A stretch of DNA of 64,000 nt from Simmondsia chinensis (lineage: Eukaryota; Streptophyta; Magnoliopsida; Caryophyllales; Simmondsiaceae): contig JAGTTD010000001.1 in the NCBI GenBank assembly GCA_018398585.1, positions 24,001,438-24,065,437 of the forward strand. Direction: 5' to 3'. Every line of letters begins with the position of its first letter. Positions within the stretch are counted from its first letter, which is position 1. Below are positions 10,290 through 20,490 of this stretch, piece after piece. The translations under genes were made by a program, and so were the position numbers. Under the pieces are notes generated by a model. That model did no database searches. It saw only the letters and a list, made by a program, of their open reading frames with translations, and had not been told where the DNA came from.

Positions 10290-12720
10290 ATGAATTCAAC
10301 TCACCATCTATATTGTATGTGTAGTAGACGCTCACTTAACCCGGAATTGCTACCTTATGTTCTTGAAATTGAGTTAGATTTGTCAATCTGGGGGTGATAG
10401 AAAGCAAGTGGGAATCCCCCTCCAACCATGGCCAAGGATGCATCGCTTACGATCGGTGACCACTTTATTCCTCGAAACGTACGTCACACCCGTCGAAGTA
10501 GCATTACCCGCCGTGGGTAACACGAACTTTGAAATCAAGCCGGGGACCATAAACATGCTTTCCACTTTCTAAGTGAAGCCAATTGAGAGCCCTTACGAGC
10601 ACCTTAATACAATCATTAAAATTTGCGAAACATGCCACTATCAAGGTGTCTTGACTGATGCTGCTAGACTATGCCATTTTCCTTTTTCTTTAAAAGACAT
10701 AGCTAAAAGGTGGTTTCAGTCCCTTCCAAGGGCTAAAATCACCACTTGGGATGATCTCCAACAAAAGTTCCTGTGCAGGGTTTGTCCTAAGGCAAGGGCT
10801 ATGGCTATTAGGTGTGCAATCAATAGTTTTGAACAAAAAGATCATGAGTAATTTCACAAAAGTTGGGACATATTTAATGAGGTCCTTAGAAGCTATCCCC
10901 ACCACGGGCCACCCAATTTGGCTCTTGTGCAACATTTTTATGATGGTCTTACAGCTTGTAACAAGCACATGGTTTATGCTTCATGTAGGGGCGCATGTAA
11001 ACAATAAGATGAGAATTAGGCGTGGACATTAGTTAAGCACCTCAGCGAACATTCTCTTGACCAAGCTTCTTCTACGAGGGTGGTTAAAGGGAGCACGTGT
11101 GGTGTCTTTGAAGTAACCCAACAATGACATTAGCCTTATATTAGACGCCCATAGCAGGAAGATGTATCAGATTATGAACTTGCATGCGAATCCTATGAAT
11201 GTGCACCTGGTCAATGCAGCTAAGTCATTGGGTTGTACTACTCCATGTAGTTGTTTGGGGGAGGACCATTCTGTGCTTGATTGTTTATATATGTCTCAAT
11301 TTCTTGAACATTTACAGGAACAGGTTCATGTAGCTCAAGGGTATTCGAGAAATAATGACCCATTCTCCAACACCTACAATCCCGAGTGGCGCAGTCATCC
11401 AAACCTCTTGTGGACATAGAATGCCAATAGGGGCTGACCCATAGGACACTAGAATCATGGTTTTGCAGGTAACACACACCCTCCCACCTTTTTGGTAGGC
11501 AAAGGTATAATTGTCAACCGAACCACCATGTTTTGCATACAAACCCCTCTCCACCACCTCCGGGATATTCTTCATAGTTCGAGGAGCATATGCTCTAATT
11601 CATGGAAGATACTACACAACTGGTCCAATCCCATTCCCAGTTTAGTGCTAAATTACATGACCAAAGAGGAAAATTAACCCACGCACTTCATAGGCGAGAG
11701 GATGAGAGATTGCCCTCCTAGCCTCTCAAAATTCTAACAGGGTCAACTAGTTTTATCCCTAACTTGCTAACTCACAAGCAAGTTAAGGTTGTGTCAGTGT
11801 ATGGAGGGGGAAACATTAGGGATGTGGAGGTCGAGGTTGAGAAGAAGAGCACGGATCCCTCCCCCACCACTGATGTAAAGGGGCCACAAGATATGTCATA
11901 TAACCTTGTTGTCCCTTTCCCTTCGGTCCTTATAGGATCGAAGGAAGAGGTCGACACAAAGAGGGCTGAGCTCCGAAATGTGTTGAAGGACCTGAAAATT
12001 AACTTACTGGTGATTGACGCCATTAACCACATTCCTATATATGTCAAATTCCTCAAGGACCTTTGAATGAAAACATAACACGCCCAAGCGTACACTCCGA
12101 AGAAGGTTCAAATTAATGAGAAGGTGAGTAGCATACTGGTGACGGGTGCCCCGCCCAAGTTTAGAGATCTCGAGGCCTTTACGGTCTTGTGTGTCATCGA
12201 TAAGTGGTACCTTAGTTGGGCCCTTCTAGACATAGGAGCGAGTCTAAACCTCATCCTTTACTATGTTTTTATGGAATTGGATATAGCAAACCTTAAGCCA
12301 ACTAGTTTTAAACTTCAGTGGGTTGATAAGAAAGAGCGTGTACCTCGTGGTGTACTGGAGGATGTACTTGTCAAGGTTGACAAGTTTTTCTTACCTGTTA
12401 ATTTTATTGTCTTAGATATGGACCTTGTTCCTAGGAAGAAGAATAACACTCCTATTATTCTAGGCCGACCATTCCCAGTAACGGCAACGCTATGATTCGC
12501 TGTAGGACAAGAGTTTTGGAGGTTTCTTTTGGAAACCTCAAGGGTAAATTGAAAGTCCCCAACATTGGTTGACACCCTGAGATAGAGTGCAAGCTAGAGT
12601 GCTATAGGGTTGATAGTATTAACCCTTTGGTTGAATTAGGTGTGTTTGATTCTATTCAAAATGTTGATTGGAGTAATGTCCTAGTTTGGGTCGATAATTG
12701 TGCATCATCGCCAAAATCAT
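10290..12720 (+). pseudogene. E4 Athila gag-protease
   Basis: The first plausible ATG is at 10290. The capsid region is at 10500-10960: EIKPGT..ML, then LCHFPFSLKDIAKRWFQSLP, TTWDDLQQKFL and SFEQKDHE, followed in another frame by HHGPPNLALVQHFYDGL. A CxxCGGxH-type zinc region is degraded at 11230-11290 (CSCLGEDHSVLDC), then YNPEWRSHPNLLW. The linker with KINLLVIDAINHIPIYVKFL (about 11992-12051) leads to the protease at 12220-12495: LLDIGASLNLILYYVF, LEDVLVKVDKFFLPVNFIVLD and IILGRPF. DSG has become DIG, so the catalytic motif is D-I-G-A, the usual variant in Athila. Six or more stops and frameshifts make it non-functional. Confidence 0.88.
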
Positions 12721-12807
12721 GGTAGGATAGAGATTTGAGACCCTGATGCTAACCATGTTCTTCTCCTTGATAGTCAAAGATCCAAAAACGCTGTTGGGTT
12801 TGGGGAT

Positions 12808-12812
12808 CATCC
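12808..12812 (+). other. TSD of E5, left copy (CATCC)
   Basis: CATCC directly before the 5' LTR of E5; the right copy is at 18331-18335. A perfect 5-bp duplication shows that E5 inserted here into E4. Confidence 0.85.
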
Positions 12813-13213
12813 TATCATGATCTCGGCTGTGGAAGTGTCTGAAATTGCTTTGTAATCGTTTTATGTTGTTGGAAGATTGTATTTCCTTAGAATAATGGCT
12901 AATTCTAGTAAATGGTTTGAATTAGGTCTTGGTGGGAAATATGGTTTAAGTAGTTAAGTGTTGTTTAGTCCATTTTTGTGGCCGTGATGTAAGTCGGTAT
13001 TTTTAGTAGTCCGGGTGCATTGTTCTCCTTCTTCAGCCCAATCCCTATTAATAGTTAGATATTTCTTGTAAGAAGATTCATTTAATGAAACTGAATTGAT
13101 TCTCCTTCTCAACCCTAATTCTCTCTTTATTTCTCATCACGTTTCTTCTAAATCTCATCTCAATTCTTTCTCTAACCTAGGTCATGAATCAAGATTGATC
13201 TTGAATCATAACA
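12813..13213 (+). repeat. E5 5' LTR
   Basis: 401 bp, starting TATCATGATCTC (first G changed to A) and ending CTTGAATCATAACA. It matches 17929-18330 nearly along its whole length. Near the 3' part a CT-rich tract (TTCTCCTTCTCAACCC) precedes the PBS. Confidence 0.9.
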
Positions 13214-13215
13214 AT

Positions 13216-13227
13216 TGGTATCAGAGT
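13216..13227 (+). other. E5 primer-binding site
   Basis: TTGGTATCAGAG, two bases after the LTR; complementary to the 3' end of initiator methionine tRNA. Confidence 0.88.
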
Positions 13228-13384
13228 TGTCTAATTGTTGTTGTGGAGTCGAATTACATTCGATTTGATTCTTTAGAAATTCGATCAAGCTTCATTAGTA
13301 CAATAACATCTAATCAGGTTGTGTTGATCAAATTATGGCCGTTTGAGCGCGCACAATTTGGCTAGACGCAAGAAGGTGATTGTA

Positions 13385-14330
13385 ATGGCAGGTGGAGCTA
13401 CTATTAGAGGCAACGTTGCTGCTAATGATGAAGCAGCAGCTGTGGATTCGAATCTGTTTAAGAGGATTGCTTAGATGCAGAAATATATGCATGATTTGAT
13501 GTTAGCAATTGGTTCAGTGACTCAAAAGGTTGGAGACATATCTCAATCACAATAATAAATGCAGTAGCAACTGGTAGGAATGCAAGAACAAATCATGCGT
13601 CAAGCTATGCCTCCTGGAGCTGGAATATTATCATCTAGAAGTCAGCACACGAGACCTCCTGATCCTTAGTATCCTCGAGCATCTAAAGAGAGTTCTGATG
13701 GTGTTCCTGTGGTGAGAAGTAATGGAATTTGGCAGCCAAAGGTTGAGATTGACACTTTTTATGGAATACAACCTCAATCGTGGATTAGAAGATGCGAAAG
13801 ATACTTCCACTTCTATCACATTGTTGAGGCAGGGAAGTTGGAGTTAGCTATTGTTTATCTTCAAGGCGATCAAGAGGTGTGGTTTTATCGCTTGATTCGC
13901 AGCAGACCTGCACTTACTTGGCCTAAGTTTGTGGAGGAATTGTGTCAGTGTTATGGTGATGAAGATTCAAGAGATGTTAGTTTGTGGAGGAATTGTGTCA
14001 GTATTATGGTGATGAAGATTCAAGAGATGTGGTGGATCACTTAAACAAGGTAGCTTAGATGACATATGTGAAAGACTACATGACTCATTTCGGGAACCCA
14101 AGAGCTAGAATGATAACTATGATCCCTGGTATAAATGACGCTTACTATATCTCGAGTTTTATCAGTGGTCTTAAACCAAAGATTAGGAATTTGGTTAAGG
14201 CATTGAATCCTGCAACTTTGACACAAGCCTTCTCAAAAGCAAATCCGTTTGAAGCCACTGTCTTTGAAAATTCTAATGGTTTGAGGAACAAAAGCAGTCT
14301 AGTGGCACCTTCTTAATGCTCTGCTGCTGT
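13385..14330 (+). pseudogene. E5 gag
   Basis: Starts with ATG GCA GGT GGA at 13385 (MAGGATIRG). The capsid core at 13730-14250 has VEIDTFYGIQPQSWIRRCER, LQGDQEVWF, then KDYMTHFGNPRARMITMIPG and FISGLKPKIRNLVKALNP. In-frame stops at 13472, 13553, 13556, 13565 and 13667 all fall where glutamine is expected (Q-rich stretch). A 53-bp tandem duplication at 13928-14033 adds a frameshift in the middle of the core. Confidence 0.88.
13928..14033 (+). repeat. 53-bp tandem duplication in E5 gag
   Basis: TTTGTGGAGGAATTGTGTCA starts at 13928 and again at 13981; the copies differ by about one base in the first 50. Related gag genes (E1, E6, E10) have one copy, so this is a duplication private to E5, and 53 is not a multiple of three. 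Confidence 0.9.
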
Positions 14331-14379
14331 TGTAGCTCCCAAGTCCTTGAGTTTAGAAGAAAAGAAGGCTTAATGATTG

Positions 14380-14910
14380 TGCCTTAGGTGCAACTAAAGG
14401 TATTTCTATGGCCATAAGTGCAATCCAAAGTTCTTGATGACAGCCACTAGAATTGAGGCTAAAAGTGATCGAGACGGTCAAAAAATGGAGGAGTTTGTTA
14501 GTGAACATATTGAGGATGTGCAAGGGGAATCTAATGATGATGAGATGGAGATTTCAGTTAAACCTTTGACAGGGAATGGCTCACACAACAAGTAAGAATC
14601 AAAGGAGAGGCCAGCTACAAACCTTTACTAATTCTAATAGACAGTGGTAGCACTCATAGTTTTGTGGATCCGAAGATTGTCAGAGCTGTGGGACATGAAA
14701 TGATCAAGACAAGCCCTTTAGTGGTGACAGTTGCTGATGGGAATTCGATAATGACACAGACTAAATATAGGTAGTTCTGTTGGCATATGCAAGGTCACAA
14801 TTTCTTGTATGATTTCAAAGTCTTGAGATTGGGTGGCTATGACATGGTTTTAGGAGTTGATTGGATGAAAACTATCAGTCGCTTAGTGTTTGATTTTGCT
14901 CAACTATAAG
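14380..14910 (+). pseudogene. E5 zinc knuckle and aspartic protease
   Basis: A CLRCN...YGHKCNPKF zinc-knuckle pattern at about 14380-14437 (CX2C..HX4C-like with a stop between) precedes an acidic linker. The protease begins at about 14620 with LILIDSGSTHSFVDPKI, keeps the DSG triad, and continues through VADGNSIMTQ and GYDMVLGVDWM to about 14910. A TAG at 14772 lies where glutamine is expected. Confidence 0.85.
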
Positions 14911-15099
14911 TTTCTTTCGAGAGAAATGGCCAAAGTGTGAAGTTGTAGGGAATTATGGAGCAAGGACAATTGCAGTTGGTGAAGGGAAAAATGTTATAAG
15001 GAGTGATCAAGATAGGATCCTACCAGTGGATAGGACAATTTTTCTCCATTGATGCTTCTCCAATAGGTGCACAGGTGAATTCTAATCCTGCAATTGACA

Positions 15100-15970
15100 A
15101 GCTCTTACAGGACTATAATGATTTATTTTAATAGCCAAACTCCCTTCCTCCCAAGAGGACTTTAGATCATGCAATTCCTTTGAAAGCAAGTTCTAATCCA
15201 GTGAGCCTTAGGCCTTACAAATATCCTCATTCTCAAAAGACTGAAATTCAGAGGCAACTAGATAAGCTATTAACGATAAAATTCATTAGACACAGCCACA
15301 GCCTATTTGCTTCTTCAATGATAATGGTTAGAAAGAAGAATAGGACTTCCCAGATGTGTATTGACTGCAACTTAACTCCCTTACAATTAAAGACAAATTC
15401 CTAATTCCCATCATTGACGGTCTCTTAGATGAGTTGTACGGGGCATGGTATTTCTCCAAGTTGGATTTGAGGCAAGGCTATTATTAGATTAGAGTGTTGG
15501 ATTAAGATATTCACAAGATTGCTTTTAGAACACATCATGGACATTATGAATTTAGGGTGATGCCATTTGGATTATCAAATGCTTCGGCCACATTTCAAGC
15601 TCTAATGAATTCAGTGATCAAGCCCTTCCTGAGGAAGTTTGTTCTGGTGTTTTTTATGACACTTTTGTGTATAGCCCATCTCTCGAGGCTCATATAGCAC
15701 ACCTGGATCAAGTGTTTAGTGCCATGCGACAGCCCAAGTTGTTCGCAAAGCTCCCTAGATGTTCTTTATCTAGAACTCAAGTAGAGTATCTAAGTCATGT
15801 GATATCTGGTGAGGGAGTAGCTACAAACCCTTAAAAGGTTCAAGCAATGAAAAATTGGCCCACACCAGTGATGCTCAAGCTGTTAAGGGGATTTCTTAGA
15901 TTGACTGGTTATTATCAAAAGTTTATAGCTAAGTATGGCATGATTGCCAAGCCTTTGACACATCTCCTCA
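15100..15970 (+). pseudogene. E5 reverse transcriptase
   Basis: Ty3/gypsy [18 protein letters not shown] (15160) opens the fingers, followed by the [15 protein letters not shown] segment and [17 protein letters not shown]. The palm is frameshifted near 15370. [11 protein letters not shown] is followed by stops at 15485 (TAG) and 15503 (TAA), both at positions where E1 has glutamine. [17 protein letters not shown] is intact. The active-site box at about 15648-15680 has lost one base, so the expected FFDD reads FFMT and shifts frame. The thumb [20 protein letters not shown] is near 15890-15950. Confidence 0.88.
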
Positions 15971-16740
15971 ACAAGATGCTTTTCTATGGATAGAATCAAC
16001 TCAAGCAGCATTAAAACAGTTGAAGACTGCTATGAGTTCAGCACCGGTTCTTGCAATGTCGAATTTTAGTGTGCCATTCATCCTTAAAACTGATGCTTTC
16101 AGCAGAGGAGTGGGAGCAGCTCTATCTCAAAGTGGAATACCTCTGGCCTAACTTAGCCAAGCCCAAGTCATTTGGGTCTATCCATTTATGAGAAGGTATA
16201 TCTAGCAATCTTGATGGCAGTGTAGAAGTGGAGACACTATCTCGAAGGTAATTACCTTATCATAAGAACTGATCACCAAAGCCTCAAGCACTTACTTGAG
16301 CAGAGGATTACCACAAGAGTTCAACGCAAGGGCCTTATGAAGATGTTGGGATTGGACTACTCAATTGAGTACTTAAGTGGAAAGGAAAAGATTGCAGCTG
16401 ATGCTCTATCAAGGAGGCAAGAAGATGTAGAACCTACTATTTGTGCTACTATTTCACTTGCTTTGCCTTCTTGGATGGAAGAAGTACTGAAATCTTTTGA
16501 AGCGGATGGTTTTGCTCTTGATTGTATTACAACCTTCAGTGTTAAAGAACCTCAGGATGGTGAATCTTATCTTTCTGTTGGTAACGGTATAATTAGGTTC
16601 AAGGGAAGAGTGTATATTGGTACGTCAATAGATTTGAGGAAGCAAGTGGCCTTGGCCTTTCATCCATCTTCTTGGGGTGGCATTCCGGCATTGCGGGTAC
16701 ATATCAGAGGCCAAGGCAGTATTTCCATTGGCCTAGAATG
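15971..16740 (+). pseudogene. E5 RNase H and integrase zinc region
   Basis: RNase H runs from about 16020 (LKTAMSSAPVLAM, then LKTDAFSRGVGAALSQ with the first catalytic Asp) through HYLEGNYLIIRTDHQSLKHL near 16235-16290 to YSIEYLSGKEKIAADALSRR at 16358-16417. Then come the linker SLALPSWMEEVLKSFEADGF and the integrase N-terminus, GRVYIGTSIDLRKQV..AFHPSSWGG at 16605-16685. Loss of TAG/TAA-free reading occurs at about 16146 and 16224. Confidence 0.82.
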
Positions 16741-17340
16741 AAGAAGGATGTGACTGAGTTAGTTCAAGCATGTGAAACTTGTCAACACACAAAGAGTGAT
16801 CACGTGCATTACCAAGGGTTACTTTAGCCCTTACCTATTCTAGAGAGAGCTTGGCAACATATCAGTATGGATTTTATTGAGGGATTGCCTAAATCCAAGG
16901 GAAAGGAGATTATTTGGGTAGTTATGGATCATTTTACCAAGTTTGGGCATTTCATTGCTCTCCATCATCCCATTGCAGCCGAGAGGCTTGCAAGGCTATT
17001 CTCGGATCACATCTACAAGCTTCATGGATTATCTCAATCTATCATCTCAAATCGTGACAGGTTGTTTACTAGCATATTCTAGCGTGAATTGTACTTATTG
17101 CTAAGATCAACACTTGCTTTGAGTTCCTTATATCATCCTCAAATGGATGGTCAGACAGAGAGAGTAAACCAATGTGTAGAGCAATGTTTGAGAGGGATGA
17201 CGTTCAATCATCATAAGAATTGGCACAAGTGGTTATCTTTGGCTGAGTTTTGGTTCAACACACATGCTCATTCAGCTCGAGGGACAACTCAATTCAAGGC
17301 ATTGTATGAGTATGATCCACCCGCTTCCTTTGTTCTGTAA
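16741..17340 (+). pseudogene. E5 integrase core
   Basis: The zinc-binding CETCQHTKSDH is at about 16770-16803. The DDE catalytic triad is retained: the first Asp in SMDFIEGLPKSKGKE (16865), the second in SNRDRLFTSIF (17050-17080), and the Glu in MDGQTERVNQCVEQCLRG (17143-17197). TAG stops at 16825 and 17080 sit at expected glutamines. AEFWFNTHAHSA..TTQFKALYEYDPP closes the core. The enzyme would have joined cDNA to host chromatin. Confidence 0.88.
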
Positions 17341-17903
17341 AGAACAACCTCCGAGGTGGTTGAAGTAAATGACCTTTTAACTAAAAGGCACAATTAGTGC
17401 AGCAACTCAGAGACAACCTGCAAGTAGCCCAGTCCAACATGAAATTTTTTGCAGATAAGAAGAGAACTGAAAAAACTTTTGAGATTGGTGATTTTGTTTT
17501 CTTAAAGTTACAACCTTATGGGTAGGTATCAGTGGCAGTGCGCAGGAATGTCAAGCTATGTGCTCGTTACTTTGGACTTTACAAGATCTTGGAGAAGTTA
17601 GGGAGTGTTGGTTACAGGTTGAAGTTACCTCCTGATTCATATGTGCATCCTGTATTTCATTTGCCTCTCTTGAAGAAGCATGTCGTAGAGGGTTCTTCTA
17701 GTTCTGCAGCATCTCCAACGGCTTCTGTCTAGGGATGCAATGTGCAAGAACTAGCTGTTATATTAGATTCTCGTGCTGTGCAACAACAGGGTAAAGGCTC
17801 CAAGGAAGTGCTTATTTAGTGGGCATACATAGGATTGGAGAATGCGACATGGGAGAACTTGAATTTCCTTAAGACCCAACTCCCCTCTTTTCATTCTTGA
17901 GGC
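17341..17903 (+). pseudogene. E5 integrase C-terminus with chromodomain
   Basis: A GPY/F-like module reads RYFGLYKILEKLGSVGYRLK (17559-17620), then HPVFHLPLLKKHV. A chromodomain-like end follows at about 17740-17890: AVILDSRAV, EVLI, WAYIGLENATWENLNFLKTQ. The ENATWE phrase is the typical chromodomain signature of plant chromoviruses; such domains are thought to steer insertion toward particular chromatin. Stops at 17523, 17731 and 17817. Confidence 0.8.
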
Positions 17904-17915
17904 AAGAATGTTCTT

Positions 17916-17928
17916 GAGGAGGAGGCAT
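17916..17928 (+). other. E5 polypurine tract
   Basis: GAGGAGGAGGCAT directly before the 3' LTR; primes plus-strand DNA in this family. Confidence 0.7.
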
Positions 17929-18330
17929 TGTCATGATCTCAGCTGTCAAAGTGTCTGAAATTGCTTTGTAATAGTTCATATGTTGTTGGAAGATTGTATT
18001 GCCTTAGAATATTGGCTAATTCTAGTAAATGGTTTGAATTAGGTCTTGGCAGGAAAAGTGTTCAAGTAGTTAGGTGTTGTTTACTCCATTTTGACGGCTA
18101 TGATGTAAGTTAGTTGTTTTTAGTAGTCCGGGTGCATTGTTCTCCTTCTTTAGCTCAATTTCTATTAATAGTTATATATTTCTTGTAAGAAGATTTAGTG
18201 AATGAAATTGAATTGATTCTCCTTCTCAACCCTAACTCTCTCTCTATTTCCCATCACTTTTCTTCTACATCTTATCTCAATTCTTTCTCTAACCTAGCTT
18301 ATGATTCAAGATTAATCTTGAATCATAACA
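17929..18330 (+). repeat. E5 3' LTR
   Basis: 402 bp, TGTCATGATCTC to CTTGAATCATAACA, partner of 12813-13213 with scattered differences; followed by the TSD CATCC at 18331. Confidence 0.92.
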
Positions 18331-18335
18331 CATCC

Positions 18336-19626
18336 CTACGCGTTGAACCAAATTTCTATGGTAGACATTGCCTTAGATTTTGGTTGAAATTGCGCTCTAC
18401 ATTACGTCTAGGTGAAGACGTTAAAATTAGCTTTCTTAGGAGGCACCCCAGCCTACTTTAAAATTTTTTTTTTTTTGCGTTTTAATTTGTTTTTTAGATT
18501 GAACTCCCTTTCGACTGCATATTCTTTTGTTGTCCCTAACAAAATTACTTTGTTTCTCTTTTACTAAACAATTGTACGGTCCATATCTTTAACGCTACTA
18601 ACAAGTTTGTTTAGTATTTTATTTTATGTGTTTTGCTTTTGCAGCTTGCTATTTCGCATTTGTCTCTTTGGATTTGCCAACTACACCTAGCTCAATGGGC
18701 TGAAGCCATAGCACTTATACATCAGGTTGTCTCTTTCTGTTGCTTTTATTTGCTTCTGTTTACTTTGGATTGAGGACAATGCAAGGTTTGGGTTTGAGGA
18801 TGGCATGTATAGTGTGAATTTGTTTATTGTCCTCTTTGCATATTTTTTCTTGAATTAGTTGAGTTTTTGCATGGATTAGCATCAAATTATGGTGACTTAT
18901 ATTGAAGTTCAAATTTGTGATGTGCTATGACAGTTAAAATATTTATGTTGTAAGATTATTCTTGGATTTGACTGTTGAATTGGTATTTCTGTCTTTTAAC
19001 TAGTTTGAGAGATTATTACTTTTCACCCTTAATCTTGTGACAAATTCTATGTCTTAAGTTGTGATGGAGGAAATAATTTTAGGAATTTGAATCAAGCTCT
19101 TTTCTCCTAACAATATTAATAGATATAGTTATCTATTTATCTTGAGTGCTTCTATTAAAAAAAAAAAAACAAAAAAAAGAAAGAAAGAGGTACCAATGCC
19201 TGTTAAATTAGTTAAGTAACTTGCTAGTTCTTGAAGGGTACCTTGAGCCAACTAGGTCGGGAGTTGCCGATCTAAAGCTCACTACATGGGCGGCAGAGAA
19301 AGCTTAAGAAGAATTAATTTCATTAAGTCACTTTAATAAGCACCAATACCTAATGTGAATGGAATATTTTTAAGGTATGTGTTAATAACGGCTTAGATTG
19401 TGAATTCTTTTGACTCGAGCCATTAGGTCCAAGGAGTGCTTTTCACTTGGTGCCTTGAACCAACTAGATTAGGAGTCACCGACTGAAAACCCACTACATT
19501 GGTCCTAGGGAGACACGCCTAACCATGAGTTACATAAAAAAAAGGAAAAAAAACAGAAGAAGAAAACAAGAGAAAAAAAAATAGAAGCTTAGTGATTTCT
19601 TTAATGATTAAAGGTAATTTATTAGG
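18336..19626 (+). other. E4 3' non-coding region, part 1
   Basis: Non-coding tail of the Athila element after E5. It holds a conserved block at 18406-18453 (GAAGACGTTAAAATTAGC, then GGAGGCACCCCAG) that recurs in E13, and further on ATTGAGGACAATGCAAGG (18770). A pair of diverged ~50-bp direct repeats lies at 19240 and 19451 (CCTTGA(G/A)CCAACTAG...ACTACAT). A-rich tracts occur at 19157-19190 and 19538-19585. No ORF. Confidence 0.7.
18406..18453 (+). other. Conserved Athila 3' block
   Basis: GAAGACGTTAAAATTAGC with GGAGGCACCCCAG 18 bases further on. The same block is in E13 at 58415-58462 on the minus strand. I recognise it as a common feature of Athila-type elements downstream of pol; its role is not known to me. 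Confidence 0.7.
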
Positions 19627-20125
19627 TGTTATGCTTGGGATTGAATCACAAAGCATAAGTTAAGTAAATTGAGGATAGATGAGAGTATGAGACGAGAAAG
19701 AAGTGAATTAAGATGAGAAATTAGAGAATTAGGGATGAGAAGTAGAGAGAGTTAGCTGAGAGAGAGAATGTTCATCTCAAATGAGATATTTCTTGATATT
19801 TGATTGAATGATCCTTATTACACATGAGAACAACTACTTATAGCAATCTAATGCAAGCTAATACATTGAATCAAGTCCACTACTTCTTAACCGACTTATA
19901 CAAAATATCTAACATAACTAAAATAACTTCTAACTAACTATTAAGCCATTTTGGCGCCAAGAACAACTCACACCCGTTGCTCCTACTGCAGCTTATTACA
20001 ACCGAAGCTAAGGAAAGCAAGAATGACTAAGATACTGAACTAAAGCACTCGAATGCAGCACAACACACAGCATATTAACAGCAGCAACCGAACCCCCCTA
20101 GCCTCAACAAGCTCGGACCATAACA
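19627..20125 (-). repeat. E6 3' LTR (left)
   Basis: TGTTATGCTTGGGATTG to CTCGGACCATAACA on the plus strand, 499 bp, same length as its partner at 22709-23207. Confidence 0.93.
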
Positions 20126-20138
20126 TTCCCTTCCCCTT
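20126..20138 (-). other. E6 polypurine tract
   Basis: On the minus strand AAGGGGAAGGGAA directly before the 3' LTR, preceded by CTTGAGGACAAGAATG as in other chromoviruses. Confidence 0.8.
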
Positions 20139-20154
20139 GAGAACATTCTTGTCC

Positions 20155-20490
20155 TCAAGAATGCAAATTAGAGATCGTCCATGCCTCGCAGTGTAACTCC
20201 AGATCTCCGCCATTCAAAGGACATAGCTTGCTTAACATAATCCAAGGACACCGGGTTGAAAGAACGCATCCAATCAACTCTAAGCACCATATCACATCCG
20301 CCCAAGGGAAGGACGCTGAAATCGTATGTAAACTGATGCTCTTGCATAGACCACTGAAAAGCTCAGCATTTGTCTTAAGTAAGGATAGAGTTTCCATCAG
20401 CCACGGTCACAGCTAAGGGATGAGTCTTGATCACCTCATGTCCCACTTTCTTCACTATCTTAGGATCAATAAAATTGTGAGTGCTTCCAC
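20155..20490 (-). pseudogene. E6 protease (truncated polyprotein end)
   Basis: The aspartic protease begins with VILIDSGSTHNFIDPKIV near 20505-20450 and keeps DSG. VADGNSILT is followed by a TAA at about 20375. In another frame HQFTYDFSVLPLGGCDMVL-type residues follow and the frame then runs into the PPT. The junction where pol was deleted lies near 20250, just after the protease. Confidence 0.75.

Larger units (their letters stand above)
12813..18330 (+). mobile_element. E5: complete but dead Ty3/gypsy chromovirus
   Basis: Full layout in 5.5 kb: LTR, Met-tRNA PBS, gag, protease, RT, RNase H, integrase with C-terminal chromodomain, PPT, LTR, flanked by CATCC. Size, ~400-bp LTRs and chromodomain suggest a Reina-like chromovirus; the clade is inferred, not tested. 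At least twenty stops, several frameshifts, a tandem duplication in gag and loss of one base at the RT active site disable it. Confidence 0.92.

Noticed and set aside
13216..13227. tRNA-like sequence at LTR borders
   Set aside because: Only 12-18 bases complementary to tRNA 3' ends; these are primer-binding sites, no cloverleaf is present.
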